Assembly (NCBI GenBank): GCA_009391835.1
Contig: QWJF01000009.1
Span: forward strand, 1 to 56,362
Direction of reading: 5' to 3'
Length of the DNA stretch: 56,362 nt
From: Chloroflexota bacterium
GTDB lineage: Bacteria; Chloroflexota; Anaerolineae; Anaerolineales; UBA11579
Positions within the stretch are counted from its first letter, which is position 1. Each line of letters opens with the position of its first letter. Both the position numbers and the translations under genes were made by a program. The notes under the pieces were generated by a model, which did not search any database, was not told the DNA's origin, and was given only the letters and a program-made list of their open reading frames with translations. This document shows positions 47,315 to 55,730 of this stretch, in pieces.

Positions 47315-48421
47315 ATGAGTGCCAAACAGAGTGCCGTGGCCGTGCTGGTGCCCCTGTTGAACCCCAACGAGAGCGAAGCGCGACTCGTGGATTTGCAGGT
47401 GAAGACGGGGCATGCGGTAGAAGCGGGGGCGCGGCTGGGCACGCTGGAGACCACCAAATCCACGTTTGACCTGGAGGCCAAGCAGGCCGGCTTTGTGGCC
47501 GGATTGACGGCCAAAGCAGGGGACGTGCTGCGGGCCGGGGAGATTTTTTGCTATCTGGCGGCAGATAAGTCCTGGAAAGCGCCCAAGACCAGCAAGAAGG
47601 AAAAGGAAGCCAGCGGCGTGCCGGAAGGCTTGCGGATCACTCAGCCTGCGCTGGCATTGGCGCAGCAGGAAAAGTTGGATCTGAACAGCCTGCCGATTGG
47701 GCCAATCGTGACCGAAGACAGCGTGCGGGCAGCCCTGGGCAAAGGGGCGCAAGGCGAGATACTTATTCCCGAGACTGCGGCAGCGAAGAATAGCATCATC
47801 GTGTATGGGGGCGGCGGGCACGGCAAAGCGGTGATCGAACTCATCCAGGCGGTTGGTGGTTTCACGGTGATCGGCGTAGTTGACGACGGGCTGAAGCCAG
47901 GCAGTTTTGTTCTAGGGGTACCGGTGCTCGGGGACGGGGGGCGGGCGCTGCCGGCGCTCAAGGAAGCCGGCTGCAAGCTGGCGATTAACGCGGTAGGCGG
48001 CATCGGAGCGGTGAGCAGCCGCATCCAGGTGTTTGAGGCGCTGGAGAGAGCGAGGTTCCAATCGCCGGCGCTGGTGCACCCCAGCGCGATCATTGAACCA
48101 AGCGCACGGCTCTCGCCGGGCGTGCAGGTGTTCCCGCTGGCATACGTGGGTTCGGAGGCGCAGGTGGGGCGCGGAGTGATTATCAACACGGGTGCCATCG
48201 TTTCACATGACTGCGTGCTGGCGGAATACGTCAATCTCTCGCCGGGCGCCATTCTGGCCGGAGGCGTGCAAGTGGCGGAAGACACGCTGGTGGGTATGGG
48301 GGTGACGGTTAATCTGAATGTCTCGATTGGAGCGCGGGCGCGGATTGGCAATTCGGCGACGGTGAAGACGGATGTGCCAGCCGGGGGCATCGTGCGTGCC
48401 GGCAGCGTGTGGCCAGAGTAA
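47315..48421 (+). CDS. Lipoyl domain/E1-E3-binding domain fused to a PglD/NeuD-like acyltransferase
   Basis: The 368-residue protein has three parts. Residues 7-82 are a lipoyl domain with the lipoylation site Lys48 in GTLETTKSTFDL. Residues 106-142 match the peripheral subunit-binding domain of E2 proteins (RITQPALALAQQEKLDL then VTEDSVRAAL). Residues 160-368 are a sugar O/N-acyltransferase of the PglD/NeuD type, with a Rossmann-like start (IIVYGGGGHGKAVIELI) and a left-handed beta-helix of hexapeptide repeats with catalytic His298 (IVSHDCV). The normal E2 chloramphenicol-acetyltransferase-like domain is absent. Encoded directly behind E1-alpha and E1-beta, it probably receives an acyl group on lipoate and passes it to a sugar. 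A second histidine that helps bind acetyl-CoA in PglD is Asn307 here. CoA use cannot be excluded. Confidence 0.88.
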   Translation: MSAKQSAVAVLVPLLNPNESEARLVDLQVKTGHAVEAGARLGTLETTKSTFDLEAKQAGFVAGLTAKAGDVLRAGEIFCYLAADKSWKAPKTSKKEKEASGVPEGLRITQPALALAQQEKLDLNSLPIGPIVTEDSVRAALGKGAQGEILIPETAAAKNSIIVYGGGGHGKAVIELIQAVGGFTVIGVVDDGLKPGSFVLGVPVLGDGGRALPALKEAGCKLAINAVGGIGAVSSRIQVFEALERARFQSPALVHPSAIIEPSARLSPGVQVFPLAYVGSEAQVGRGVIINTGAIVSHDCVLAEYVNLSPGAILAGGVQVAEDTLVGMGVTVNLNVSIGARARIGNSATVKTDVPAGGIVRAGSVWPE

Positions 48422-48432
48422 GATGTTGAGAT

Positions 48433-49314
48433 ATGGCGGGTAGCAAGAAACGTACGCAAAGTTCCAGTTTTGGCGTCAGCGGACGCAGCAATCACGACGC
48501 CAGTGAATTTTACAATTCCTCTTTGTATGCCGATTTGCCCAGTGAACGGACGGTGGACTATTACGAGACGCCGCTCCCTGACGCAGCGCGCAACCAGATC
48601 TTCGGGCACAGCAACGAAACGATGGACGAACTGCCGGAGGCCAGCGTGCATTTGATGGTGACCTCCCCACCCTACAACGCGGGCAAGGATTACGACCAGG
48701 ATTTGAAGCTGGACGATTATTTGGGAAGACTGCGGCAGGTGTGGGCCGAGGTGCGGCGGGTGCTGGTGCCGGGTGGGCGGGCCTGCATTAACGTGGCAAA
48801 TCTGGGGCGCAAGCCTTACATCCCTCTACACAGCTTCATCATTCAGGACATGATCGGGTTGGGTTTTTTGATGCGCGGCGAAATCATTTGGGACAAGGCG
48901 GCAAGCGCCAGCGCTTCGACGGCCTGGGGCTCCTGGCAGAGCGCCAGCAACCCCACGTTGCGGGACGTGCACGAATACATCCTGGTGTTCAGCAAAGACA
49001 ATTTTGGGCGGCCGGGTGAAGGCCGCACGAACAGCATCAGCAAGGAAGATTTCCTAGAAAATACCAAGAGCGTATGGGACATTACGGCAGTTTCGGCCAA
49101 GAAAATTGGCCACCCGGCGCCATTTCCACAGGAATTACCGCAGCGGCTGATTGAGCTTTACACCTTTGATGGCGACGTAGTGCTGGATCCCTTTATGGGC
49201 AGCGGGACGACAGCGCTAGCAGCGCGAGCCACAGGACGAGATTATGTGGGCTACGAAATTGAACCCGATTATGTAAAACTGGCCGAAGCGAGATTGAAGG
49301 ATGCCAAAGCATGA
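48433..49314 (+). CDS. Site-specific DNA methyltransferase (beta class, N4/N6)
   Basis: The 293-residue protein has motif IV TSPPYN (residues 77-82) before motif I DPFMGSGTTALAARATGRDY (about 254-273), the beta-class order. TSPPYN is compatible with N4-cytosine or N6-adenine methylation. About 60 Ser/Asp-rich N-terminal residues precede the domain. No restriction endonuclease is encoded nearby, so it is an orphan enzyme with a possible role in epigenetic marking. The ATG lies 11 bases after the acyltransferase stop without a strong Shine-Dalgarno sequence; TAAGAT lies eight bases upstream. It overlaps the next gene by four bases. Confidence 0.9.
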   Translation: MAGSKKRTQSSSFGVSGRSNHDASEFYNSSLYADLPSERTVDYYETPLPDAARNQIFGHSNETMDELPEASVHLMVTSPPYNAGKDYDQDLKLDDYLGRLRQVWAEVRRVLVPGGRACINVANLGRKPYIPLHSFIIQDMIGLGFLMRGEIIWDKAASASASTAWGSWQSASNPTLRDVHEYILVFSKDNFGRPGEGRTNSISKEDFLENTKSVWDITAVSAKKIGHPAPFPQELPQRLIELYTFDGDVVLDPFMGSGTTALAARATGRDYVGYEIEPDYVKLAEARLKDAKA

Positions 49315-49853
49315 ATGTAACGGTATTTGGAGGCTCCACGCCGCGTCCGGGGGAAACGGCCTATGAGCAGGCGCAGCACCTGGGGACCTTGCTGGCAAAG
49401 GCCGGGCACACGATTTTGAGGGGTGGATATACAGGCACAATGGAAGCGGTGTCGCGCGGGGCGGCAGAAGCCGGCGGGCATGTGGTGGGCATCACCTGCG
49501 AAGAGATCGAGGCCTGGCGGCCGGGCGGCGCCAACCAATGGGTGCTGGAGGAGCGTAGTTACAAAACGCTGCGGGCCAGGCTGTATGCGCTGGTGGATGG
49601 CTGCGACGCGGCCCTCGCGCTGCCGGGCGGGATTGGCACGCTGGCGGAGATCGGCGTGATGTGGAGTCAATTACAAACCAGCGGAGAGGCCCCGCGGCCT
49701 TTGATTCTGATCGGTCCGGGTTGGCAAAAAGCATTAACCGCGCTCATAGAGGACCACGCCAGCTATATCCGTGAACAGGATCGAGCGCTACTAGGTTTCG
49801 CGCCGGATACGGACACGGCCGTTCAAATGTTGGGTACGGCTTCCCAAGCCTAA
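49311..49853 (+). CDS. LOG-family protein (nucleotide 5'-monophosphate phosphoribohydrolase-like)
   Basis: The 180-residue Rossmann-fold protein has the LOG signature ALPGGIGTLAEIG (PGGxGTxxE), an N-terminal VTVFGGSTP strand-loop and an ILRGGYTGTMEAVSRGAAE block that binds the phosphate. LOG enzymes hydrolyse cytokinin riboside or other nucleoside 5'-monophosphates to base and ribose phosphate; many were once misnamed lysine decarboxylases. It is translationally coupled to the DNA methyltransferase by an ATGA overlap. Confidence 0.88.
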   Translation: MNVTVFGGSTPRPGETAYEQAQHLGTLLAKAGHTILRGGYTGTMEAVSRGAAEAGGHVVGITCEEIEAWRPGGANQWVLEERSYKTLRARLYALVDGCDAALALPGGIGTLAEIGVMWSQLQTSGEAPRPLILIGPGWQKALTALIEDHASYIREQDRALLGFAPDTDTAVQMLGTASQA

Positions 49854-49856
49854 CAA

Positions 49857-50654
49857 ATGCCCACCGTCCAAATTACTCAATTAAGGGCGCAATGCCGGAA
49901 TCTCGTCGATTCATTCGGCGACGCGGATAAGCTCACCCGCCAAGTGGATAAACTGCTGGAACTTTACGCCACGCGAGGCAAACGGCAGGGCAAGGTACAC
50001 AGCACGGCCACTGTATTGAAACGCTACGACGTGCCGCAAGCCGTGCTGCGGCAATTACGGCTGGAGCTGCTGCCGCGTGTGCAGGCCGAGCCTAAGGCGG
50101 GGCTGGCGCTGGTGGATGCCTTTTGGGCAAGGCGCACCTGGGAGCACCGATTGCTGGCAATCCGGTTGCTGGGAACACTGCCAGAGGCAGCGTTTTTCCA
50201 GGTTGGGAAACGGCTAATTGGCTGGAGCCAAGAGAATCGGGAGGAGGCCCTACTACGCGAACTGGCCGACGCGGGCACGCAGACGTTTAGAGAATTGGAT
50301 CCGGCTGCGCTGCTGAAGCTGGCGGGCAAATTATTCAAGAAGAAAGATATGCACCCAAAGGCAACCGGATTGTTGGCTCTCAAGGCACTGCTTGAAAGCA
50401 GCCGGGTTGCTAACTTCCCTGAACTGCTCAGTTTGCTCACACCGCTTTCGAAAAATCCACCCAAATCCTTAAGGCCCTATCTACTGGAGGTCTACGCTGC
50501 GCTGATTGCCCATTCGCCCGGTGAGGCGCTCTATTTTCTGCAGCAAAGGCTAGCGGAAAGCCCGGATGAGGGCACGCGCTGGGTGGCGCGGCAATCCCTC
50601 AAGTTTTTTCAGGCCGACCGGCGAAAAGTACTGCAGGAGGCGCTGGAGGGGTAA
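49857..50654 (+). CDS. HEAT-repeat protein, possibly AlkD-like
   Basis: The 265-residue all-helical protein is built of paired helices (for example TWEHRLLAIRLLGTLPEAAF, LRPYLLEVYAALIAHSPGEA and EGTRWVARQSLKFF), resembling the HEAT-like repeats of DNA alkylation repair (AlkD/AlkC) proteins. The conserved Trp/Asp/Arg set of AlkD glycosylases is not clearly present, so enzymatic activity is unproven. It follows the LOG gene by three bases and lies upstream of the rpsO promoter. A general scaffold role is an alternative. Confidence 0.55.
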   Translation: MPTVQITQLRAQCRNLVDSFGDADKLTRQVDKLLELYATRGKRQGKVHSTATVLKRYDVPQAVLRQLRLELLPRVQAEPKAGLALVDAFWARRTWEHRLLAIRLLGTLPEAAFFQVGKRLIGWSQENREEALLRELADAGTQTFRELDPAALLKLAGKLFKKKDMHPKATGLLALKALLESSRVANFPELLSLLTPLSKNPPKSLRPYLLEVYAALIAHSPGEALYFLQQRLAESPDEGTRWVARQSLKFFQADRRKVLQEALEG

Positions 50655-50702
50655 ACAATTTGGTTCGGAGGGGGTTGATAATGTGATTCCTCCTATTTTT
50701 GG

Positions 50703-50708
50703 TATAAT
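50703..50708 (+). promoter_or_regulatory. rpsO: -10 box and structured leader of rpsO
   Basis: A perfect TATAAT lies 77 bases before the rpsO ATG. The leader (50712-50760) can form GTCCG/CGGAC and CCGT/ACGG stems before AAAGGAG. S15 represses its own mRNA in many bacteria through such leader structures; that is a plausible role but is not shown. Confidence 0.5.
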
Positions 50709-50785
50709 TCCCCGCTGACTCGACCGTCCGTCGGCTACGGCTACCGGACTGGAGACCTGCAAAATAAAGGAGACGCAGAGGTCAT

Positions 50786-51052
50786 ATGGATAAAACTGAA
50801 AAAACCAAAGTCATCGAGACACACCAGCGCGACAAGAGCGATACGGGTTCGCCCGAAGTGCAAGTTGCACTACTCACCGCGCGGATCACTGAGCTAACGG
50901 AACATTTACAAACCCACAAGCACGATGAATCCACCCGGCTGGGCCTGATCAAAATGGTGGGACAACGCCGGAGGCTGCTGGCTTATATGCAGCGCAAGAA
51001 CTATGCGGGCTACGTGGAACTTTCGGACAAGCTGAACATTCGCCGCAAATAA
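50786..51052 (+). CDS. rpsO: 30S ribosomal protein S15
   Basis: S15 binds the 16S rRNA three-way junction early in 30S assembly. The 88-residue protein has the full family pattern: DTGSPEVQVALLTARITELT, the conserved LQTHKHDESTRLGLIKMVGQ loop that contacts RNA, and RRRLLAYMQRKNYAGYVELS. It lies upstream of pnp, the classical rpsO-pnp order, with a structured intergenic region between them. Confidence 0.97.
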   Translation: MDKTEKTKVIETHQRDKSDTGSPEVQVALLTARITELTEHLQTHKHDESTRLGLIKMVGQRRRLLAYMQRKNYAGYVELSDKLNIRRK

Positions 51053-51089
51053 GCATGAGGGCAGATGGACGTTTCATCTGCCCTCATGC
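51053..51089 (+). terminator. Long stem-loop after rpsO
   Basis: A perfect 15-bp stem (51053-51067 with 51075-51089, 7-base loop) begins at the last base of the rpsO stop codon. A T-rich stretch (CTTTATTTTT) follows only eight bases after the stem, so it may be a partial terminator or, as in the E. coli rpsO-pnp region, an RNase III processing site. Confidence 0.7.
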
Positions 51090-51158
51090 TCCAGGCTTTA
51101 TTTTTGGGGGCGAGCGCGAAGCACCGATTTGATGAAGGCTTTTGACGAGATTATTCAA

Positions 51159-51248
51159 CAACCTGCTGGTTGGGCATTGGATATTGGAGACAACGCGATG
51201 CGTTGTCCGCAATCTCCAGTTCACAACTGGCGGGATGCAAACAAGGAG
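51159..51248 (+). promoter_or_regulatory. pnp: Structured 5' leader of pnp
   Basis: Three perfect small hairpins follow one another: CAACC/GGTTG (51159-51172), GACAACGC/GCGTTGTC (51189-51207) and CCAGTT/AACTGG (51216-51230). The outer pairing TGGAGA/TCTCCA (51185-51190 with 51213-51218) competes with both neighbours, so alternative folds are possible just before the AAGGAG at 51243-51248. In E. coli PNPase represses its own mRNA through its leader; a similar control is likely. Confidence 0.5.
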
Positions 51249-51253
51249 TAAGA

Positions 51254-53476
51254 ATGCAACCCGAACAACATGAATACACGGCGGAGGTAGGCGGCAAAAC
51301 GCTGACCTTCGCCACCGGCAAACTTGCCGAGCAGGCCGGTGGGGCGGTAACCATCCAACTGGGCGAGACACTGATCTTCTGCGCAGCCACGATGAGCAAC
51401 GATCCCCGCACCGGAATCAACTTTTTCCCCCTCAGCGTAGATTATGAAGAGCGCATGTATGCGGGTGGACGCATTCCCGGCGGCTTTTTCCGTCGCGAGG
51501 GACGCCCCACCGAGAATGCGATTCTCACTGCACGGCTAACCGACCGGCCGCTGCGCCCGCTTTTCCCGAAAGACATGCGCAATGATGTGCAGGTGATCCT
51601 TTATTCGCTTTCCGCGGATGAGGAAAACATCATTGATGTATTGGCGATCAATGCTGCCTCGGCGGCGGTGATGATCTCTGATATCCCGTGGAACGGGCCG
51701 GTTGGCGCGGTACGCGTGGGCCGAGTAGACGGGGAATTTGTGATCAATCCGACTTATTCCCAACTCGACGAATCTGATCTGGATCTGCGAGTGGCCGGCA
51801 CACGGGACGCGATCCTGATGGTGGAGTGCGGCGCTAATGAAGTGGAAGAAAGCGTGATGGTTCAGGCGCTGGAAGCTGCCCACAAGGGGATGCAGCCGAT
51901 CATAGACGCGCAAGAAAAGATGGCCAAGGAAATCGGCAAGGCGAAGCGGGACTACCCGCCCTTTGCGATTGACGAAGATTTGAAAAAGAAAGTGCTCGAT
52001 GCGGTTAGCAGCGAGATGGACGCCATCCTCGAAAAGGGGATGAGCAAGGCCGAGCACATGGATGCAATTATGGCGCTGCGCGAAAAGATCGTCCTCGAAA
52101 TGGCGCCGGATGACGAAGAGCTGGCTGGCAACGTGAAAGAAGCCTACAGCGCAGCTGAAAAGGCTATGGTGCGCAAACGCATCATCGAGCAGAAAAAACG
52201 CCCGGATGGCCGCAAGCCTGATGAGGTGCGCCCGATTTGGTGCGAGGTAGATTACAGCCCGCGGGCCCACGGCTCCGGCATCTTCACCCGCGGCGAAACG
52301 CAGGTGTTGACGCTGGCCACGCTGGGCACGCCGCGTGACGCGCAAAAAATGGACAACCTAACCCCCGTCCAAGACAAGCGTTACATGCATCACTACAACT
52401 TCCCGCCCTTTTCGGTAGGCGAGACGCGCTTCCTGCGCGGTTCTTCCCGTCGGGAAATCGGGCACGGCGCTCTGGCTGAACGGGCCTTGGTGCCGGTGCT
52501 CCCCTCCGAGAAGGATTTCCCCTACACGCTGCGCCTGGTATCTGAGTGCATGTCGTCCAACGGATCAACCTCGATGGGGTCGGTGTGCGGGAGCACGCTG
52601 GCACTGATGGATACGGGCGTGCCGATCAAGGCGCCGGTTTCCGGCATTGCGATGGGTCTGATTACTGATGGTGAGCAATACGTGATCCTGAGCGACATTC
52701 AGGGCATGGAAGATCACCTCGGCGATATGGATTTCAAGGTGGCGGGCACGCCGAAAGGCATTACCGCCCTGCAGATGGATATCAAGATCAGCGGTCTGAC
52801 CACCGACATGATGGCTGAAGCGCTGGAGCAGGCAAAAGCCGGCCGAGCGCACATCCTGGACAAAATGCTGGAAGTGATTTCAGTGCCGCGACCGGAATTG
52901 AAGCCGCACGTGCCGCGCATGATCACCGTGATCGTTCCGGTGGACAAGATCGGCGCAGTGATCGGCCCAGGCGGCAAAACCATCCGGGCAATCCAGGAAG
53001 AGACCGGAGCCAAGATCGATATCTCCGATGATGGCACCGTGTTTATTGCTACGGATAATGAGGAAAGCGCCCAGATGGCACGAGAGCGGGTGGAGGCATT
53101 GACCGAATCGCCAGAAATTGGGCGCATATACACCGGCAAGGTGGTGCGCACGACTGATTTCGGCGCTTTCGTTGAGATCATGCCCAACATCGACGGCATG
53201 GTGCACATCTCGCAACTGGATAGCGGTCACGTTGAAAGCGTGGAGGCTGTTGCGCAGGTGGGGGATGAGCTGACCGTAATGATCACGGACGTTGATCCGA
53301 CCGGGAAAATCAGGCTTTCGCGCCAGGCGGTGCTGGAAGGCTGGAGCGCTGAAGAGGCCCGCGAGAAGGATAGTGGCGGACGCAAGGGCGGCGGGGGCGG
53401 CCGGGGGGGCAATCGGGGCGGTGATCGTGGCGGACGTGGTGGGGGACGAGGCGGCGACCGCGGTGGCCGGCGCTAA
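51254..53476 (+). CDS. pnp: Polyribonucleotide nucleotidyltransferase (PNPase)
   Basis: PNPase degrades RNA 3' to 5' with phosphate and takes part in mRNA turnover. The 740-residue protein has two RNase PH domains (the second with the FRRE-type and [15 protein letters not shown] metal-site region), an all-alpha linker, a KH domain ([20 protein letters not shown]) and an S1 domain ([20 protein letters not shown]). The last 35 residues are almost only Gly, Arg and Asp in RGG-like repeats, a disordered RNA-binding tail that most PNPases lack. AAGGAG lies five bases before the ATG. Confidence 0.96.
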   Translation: MQPEQHEYTAEVGGKTLTFATGKLAEQAGGAVTIQLGETLIFCAATMSNDPRTGINFFPLSVDYEERMYAGGRIPGGFFRREGRPTENAILTARLTDRPLRPLFPKDMRNDVQVILYSLSADEENIIDVLAINAASAAVMISDIPWNGPVGAVRVGRVDGEFVINPTYSQLDESDLDLRVAGTRDAILMVECGANEVEESVMVQALEAAHKGMQPIIDAQEKMAKEIGKAKRDYPPFAIDEDLKKKVLDAVSSEMDAILEKGMSKAEHMDAIMALREKIVLEMAPDDEELAGNVKEAYSAAEKAMVRKRIIEQKKRPDGRKPDEVRPIWCEVDYSPRAHGSGIFTRGETQVLTLATLGTPRDAQKMDNLTPVQDKRYMHHYNFPPFSVGETRFLRGSSRREIGHGALAERALVPVLPSEKDFPYTLRLVSECMSSNGSTSMGSVCGSTLALMDTGVPIKAPVSGIAMGLITDGEQYVILSDIQGMEDHLGDMDFKVAGTPKGITALQMDIKISGLTTDMMAEALEQAKAGRAHILDKMLEVISVPRPELKPHVPRMITVIVPVDKIGAVIGPGGKTIRAIQEETGAKIDISDDGTVFIATDNEESAQMARERVEALTESPEIGRIYTGKVVRTTDFGAFVEIMPNIDGMVHISQLDSGHVESVEAVAQVGDELTVMITDVDPTGKIRLSRQAVLEGWSAEEAREKDSGGRKGGGGGRGGNRGGDRGGRGGGRGGDRGGRR

Positions 53477-53501
53477 GCGCTCCACACACATAACTCTATG
53501 C

Positions 53502-53534
53502 AAGAGGGCGACCCGCTGGGCCGCCCTCTTTTTT
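53502..53534 (+). terminator. Rho-independent terminator of pnp
   Basis: AAGAGGGCG pairs with CGCCCTCTT around an 11-base GC-rich loop and is followed by TTTT; 25 bases after the pnp stop. Confidence 0.88.
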
Positions 53535-53550
53535 GTACAAGGAGGCTTGG

Positions 53551-53916
53551 ATGGAACTGAAAGACAAGATTGCGGTGGTGAGCCTGTGGGCACCAAAGGT
53601 GGGCGAGACGGCGCATTTCTACCGGGATGTGCTGGGGCTGCGGTTGGTAGCGCACGCGAGCGGGGGACGGCCGCACTTTCTGGTGGGAAATACGCTGCTG
53701 GTGATCCTGGAGGGCGAACCGCAGCGGGCACTCAACAGCCAGCCGGATCGCTTTCCGCTACTGGCGCTGGAGACGGAAGGGCTAGACGAGGTGGTGATTG
53801 AGTTGGAGGCGCAGGGGGTTACGTTGCCGTGGGGTGTGGAGGAGGATGTGGATTCGCGCTGGGTGATGTTCGAGGACCTAGCAGGCAATCTAATCGAGAT
53901 CGCCGAATTCCGCTAA
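53551..53916 (+). CDS. VOC/glyoxalase superfamily protein
   Basis: The 121-residue protein has the paired beta-alpha-beta-beta-beta modules of the vicinal oxygen chelate fold: VGETAHFYRDVLGLRLV in the first half and ALETEGLDEVVIELEAQGVT in the second, ending with FEDLAGNLIEIAEF, whose Glu is a common metal ligand. It could be a dioxygenase, glyoxalase or resistance protein; substrate unknown. AAGGAGG lies five bases before the ATG. It converges on, and overlaps by four bases, the cupin gene. Confidence 0.82.
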   Translation: MELKDKIAVVSLWAPKVGETAHFYRDVLGLRLVAHASGGRPHFLVGNTLLVILEGEPQRALNSQPDRFPLLALETEGLDEVVIELEAQGVTLPWGVEEDVDSRWVMFEDLAGNLIEIAEFR

Positions 53917-54275
53917 ATCCACTCTGGTTCGGAGACAGTGCGCGCGCCGCCAGCATCGCCAGTGTTCAGGGTGCCAACCGGCTCAATCATCAGGATGGTG
54001 CATTCGGTATCGGCGAAGGGCTCGTGCTCCATGCTTGCAGGCACGACGCAAAGCTGGCCAGGAGCAAGATCGATACTGTGGTCACGAAAATCAATGCGCA
54101 AATGACCAGCCACGACAAAAAAAAGTTCGTCGGTTTCGGGATGGCTGTGCCAAACGAAATCGCCCTCGATCTTAGCCATTTTGAGAAGGTAATCATTGAG
54201 CTGGCCAACGATTCGTGGCGACCAGTACTCGGTGATTTTTTCACGCTTGGCTTGCAAATCAATCACGTCGACCAT
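53913..54275 (-). CDS. Cupin domain protein
   Basis: The 120-residue protein is a single small cupin. Motif 1 is WHSHPETDELFFVVAG, with two histidines and a glutamate as metal ligands, and motif 2 is PGQLCVVPASMEHEPFA with the last histidine. Such proteins often act as sugar or oxalate-type isomerases or as simple metal-dependent enzymes; this one cannot be assigned. It is convergent with the VOC gene. Confidence 0.85.
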   Translation of the reverse strand: MVDVIDLQAKREKITEYWSPRIVGQLNDYLLKMAKIEGDFVWHSHPETDELFFVVAGHLRIDFRDHSIDLAPGQLCVVPASMEHEPFADTECTILMIEPVGTLNTGDAGGARTVSEPEWI

Positions 54276-54293
54276 TGATACCTCCTGCGCGGC

Positions 54294-55730
54294 TTAGGGC
54301 TGGCCGCTGATGCGCGCCACCCCATATAGGCGGGCGGCGCACCGGTTGATGTAGTAATTGGCATTCAGTTTGAAATCAACAATACCGTTCACGGGCTGGC
54401 CATCAATGGCGGGGACTTCCACCACATCAGCAAATTGCTCTTCCGCAGCCGCCAATTGGGCATCACGTGCGTCCCAACTGGCGGCACGCGACTGATAGAT
54501 GGGAAACAGATCGGTGTTGATGATGAGGGCGCGGCCAATATAGAGGCCGACGAACAAGGCGGCGAGGACAAAGGCAATAGGACGGAGCCGGGCAAAGCGA
54601 GGCAAGGCTGAGGTCCAGCGGCCGGCTAACCAGGCGATTAGCGCCAGACCCAGCAGCATGATCGTGCGAGCGATGATTCGGGTGCGGGGATGGGGCGGCA
54701 CTTTTTCGACGTAGGAGCTGGGGGCGTAGACGGCGGCGACAAGCAGAAAAACGAGCAGAAAAATGGCGAGGGTGGTGAGGAGGGTTCGCCGCAGAGTCCA
54801 GGGGGTTTCTTCGGCCACGGAAAAAGCGGAGAGGGCACCGAGCAGAGCGGCTGTGATGGCGACGGCCAGGTGCGGGAGCGGCAAATCGAGCAAAGAGAGA
54901 CGAATGAAATCCCAGGTATAGCGCAGGTTGAGCCGGATGAATTCGAGAGGCGCAGCGGGCGGGCCGTAGCGCAGGGCGCGGGTGGCAGCAGAAGGCGAGA
55001 AGACCAGCAAGGCGGTGCCGAGCAGAGCGAAGGCCAGGGCGAAGACAGCGACGGGCAGCAGGCGGCGGGCGCGGGCATCGCGCGTTCGAGCCCAGAAGCA
55101 AAGCACCACCAAGAACAGCAGCGTTGTGACCATTAGGACGTTGCCGGCTTCGGAGAAGCCGGCGCCAAAGAAAGCAATCAAGCCAATCAGCGGGCGAGAC
55201 CAGGGCGGGTTGGCCGCGCGGCGACCGTGGTCGGCGAGGAGGACCAGCAGCCAGATACAACTGAGCAGGGCGCAAGTATAGGTGAGCAGGCCGGTGCGCC
55301 AGTAGAAGGTCTGGTAGCGGTGCGGAGCCAGGTAAATGGAGAAGTAGCTGACCAGAACGGCGAGGGTGAGGCGGGCGGGGGCCGAAAGGCGCAGGTCAGC
55401 GAAATGGGCCAGGTGACCGAGGAGGCGATAGAGGCCGCCGGTGAGCAGCGCGATCACGATAAGGGTCATCGCTTGCAGCCCGGGGATGCCGATGGGTAGC
55501 ATGAGGCCGGCGAATAGGTTGGCAGAATAGCGGCTGGGGGTGTAGGTGATATTGTCGACGTAACCTGAGAGATTTTCGACGAGGCCGAGTTCGGTGAAAT
55601 CGGCGTTGATGCACCAATCATCGCCCCAATAGCGATTGAAGATGCCGAGGTAGGAAAACCAGAGCAAGCCGGCGAGCAGGAGAACGAGCAGCGTCCAGAG
55701 GATTGTTTTTTCCAGGCGGGCCTGGTTCAC
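54294..55730 (-). CDS. Large polytopic membrane protein (DUF6056-like)
   Basis: The 478-residue protein has about 11-12 transmembrane helices, beginning at residue 8 with TILWTLLVLLLAGLLWFSYL. The first extracytoplasmic loop carries NRYWGDDWC, an acidic pair where GT-C glycosyltransferases and DUF6056 proteins have their catalytic Asp. A C-terminal soluble region of about 70 residues follows. Transfer of a lipid-linked sugar to a cell-wall or surface polymer is a reasonable guess. The GTG start overlaps the murE-like stop (GTGA) with AGGAG five bases upstream; longer in-frame starts lie inside the murE-like gene. Confidence 0.7.
   Translation of the reverse strand: MNQARLEKTILWTLLVLLLAGLLWFSYLGIFNRYWGDDWCINADFTELGLVENLSGYVDNITYTPSRYSANLFAGLMLPIGIPGLQAMTLIVIALLTGGLYRLLGHLAHFADLRLSAPARLTLAVLVSYFSIYLAPHRYQTFYWRTGLLTYTCALLSCIWLLVLLADHGRRAANPPWSRPLIGLIAFFGAGFSEAGNVLMVTTLLFLVVLCFWARTRDARARRLLPVAVFALAFALLGTALLVFSPSAATRALRYGPPAAPLEFIRLNLRYTWDFIRLSLLDLPLPHLAVAITAALLGALSAFSVAEETPWTLRRTLLTTLAIFLLVFLLVAAVYAPSSYVEKVPPHPRTRIIARTIMLLGLALIAWLAGRWTSALPRFARLRPIAFVLAALFVGLYIGRALIINTDLFPIYQSRAASWDARDAQLAAAEEQFADVVEVPAIDGQPVNGIVDFKLNANYYINRCAARLYGVARISGQP

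Noticed and set aside
45404-48421. Ordinary pyruvate or acetoin dehydrogenase operon.
   Set aside because: There is no E3 gene and the E2-like protein lacks the chloramphenicol-acetyltransferase-type catalytic domain, carrying a PglD/NeuD-type beta-helix instead.
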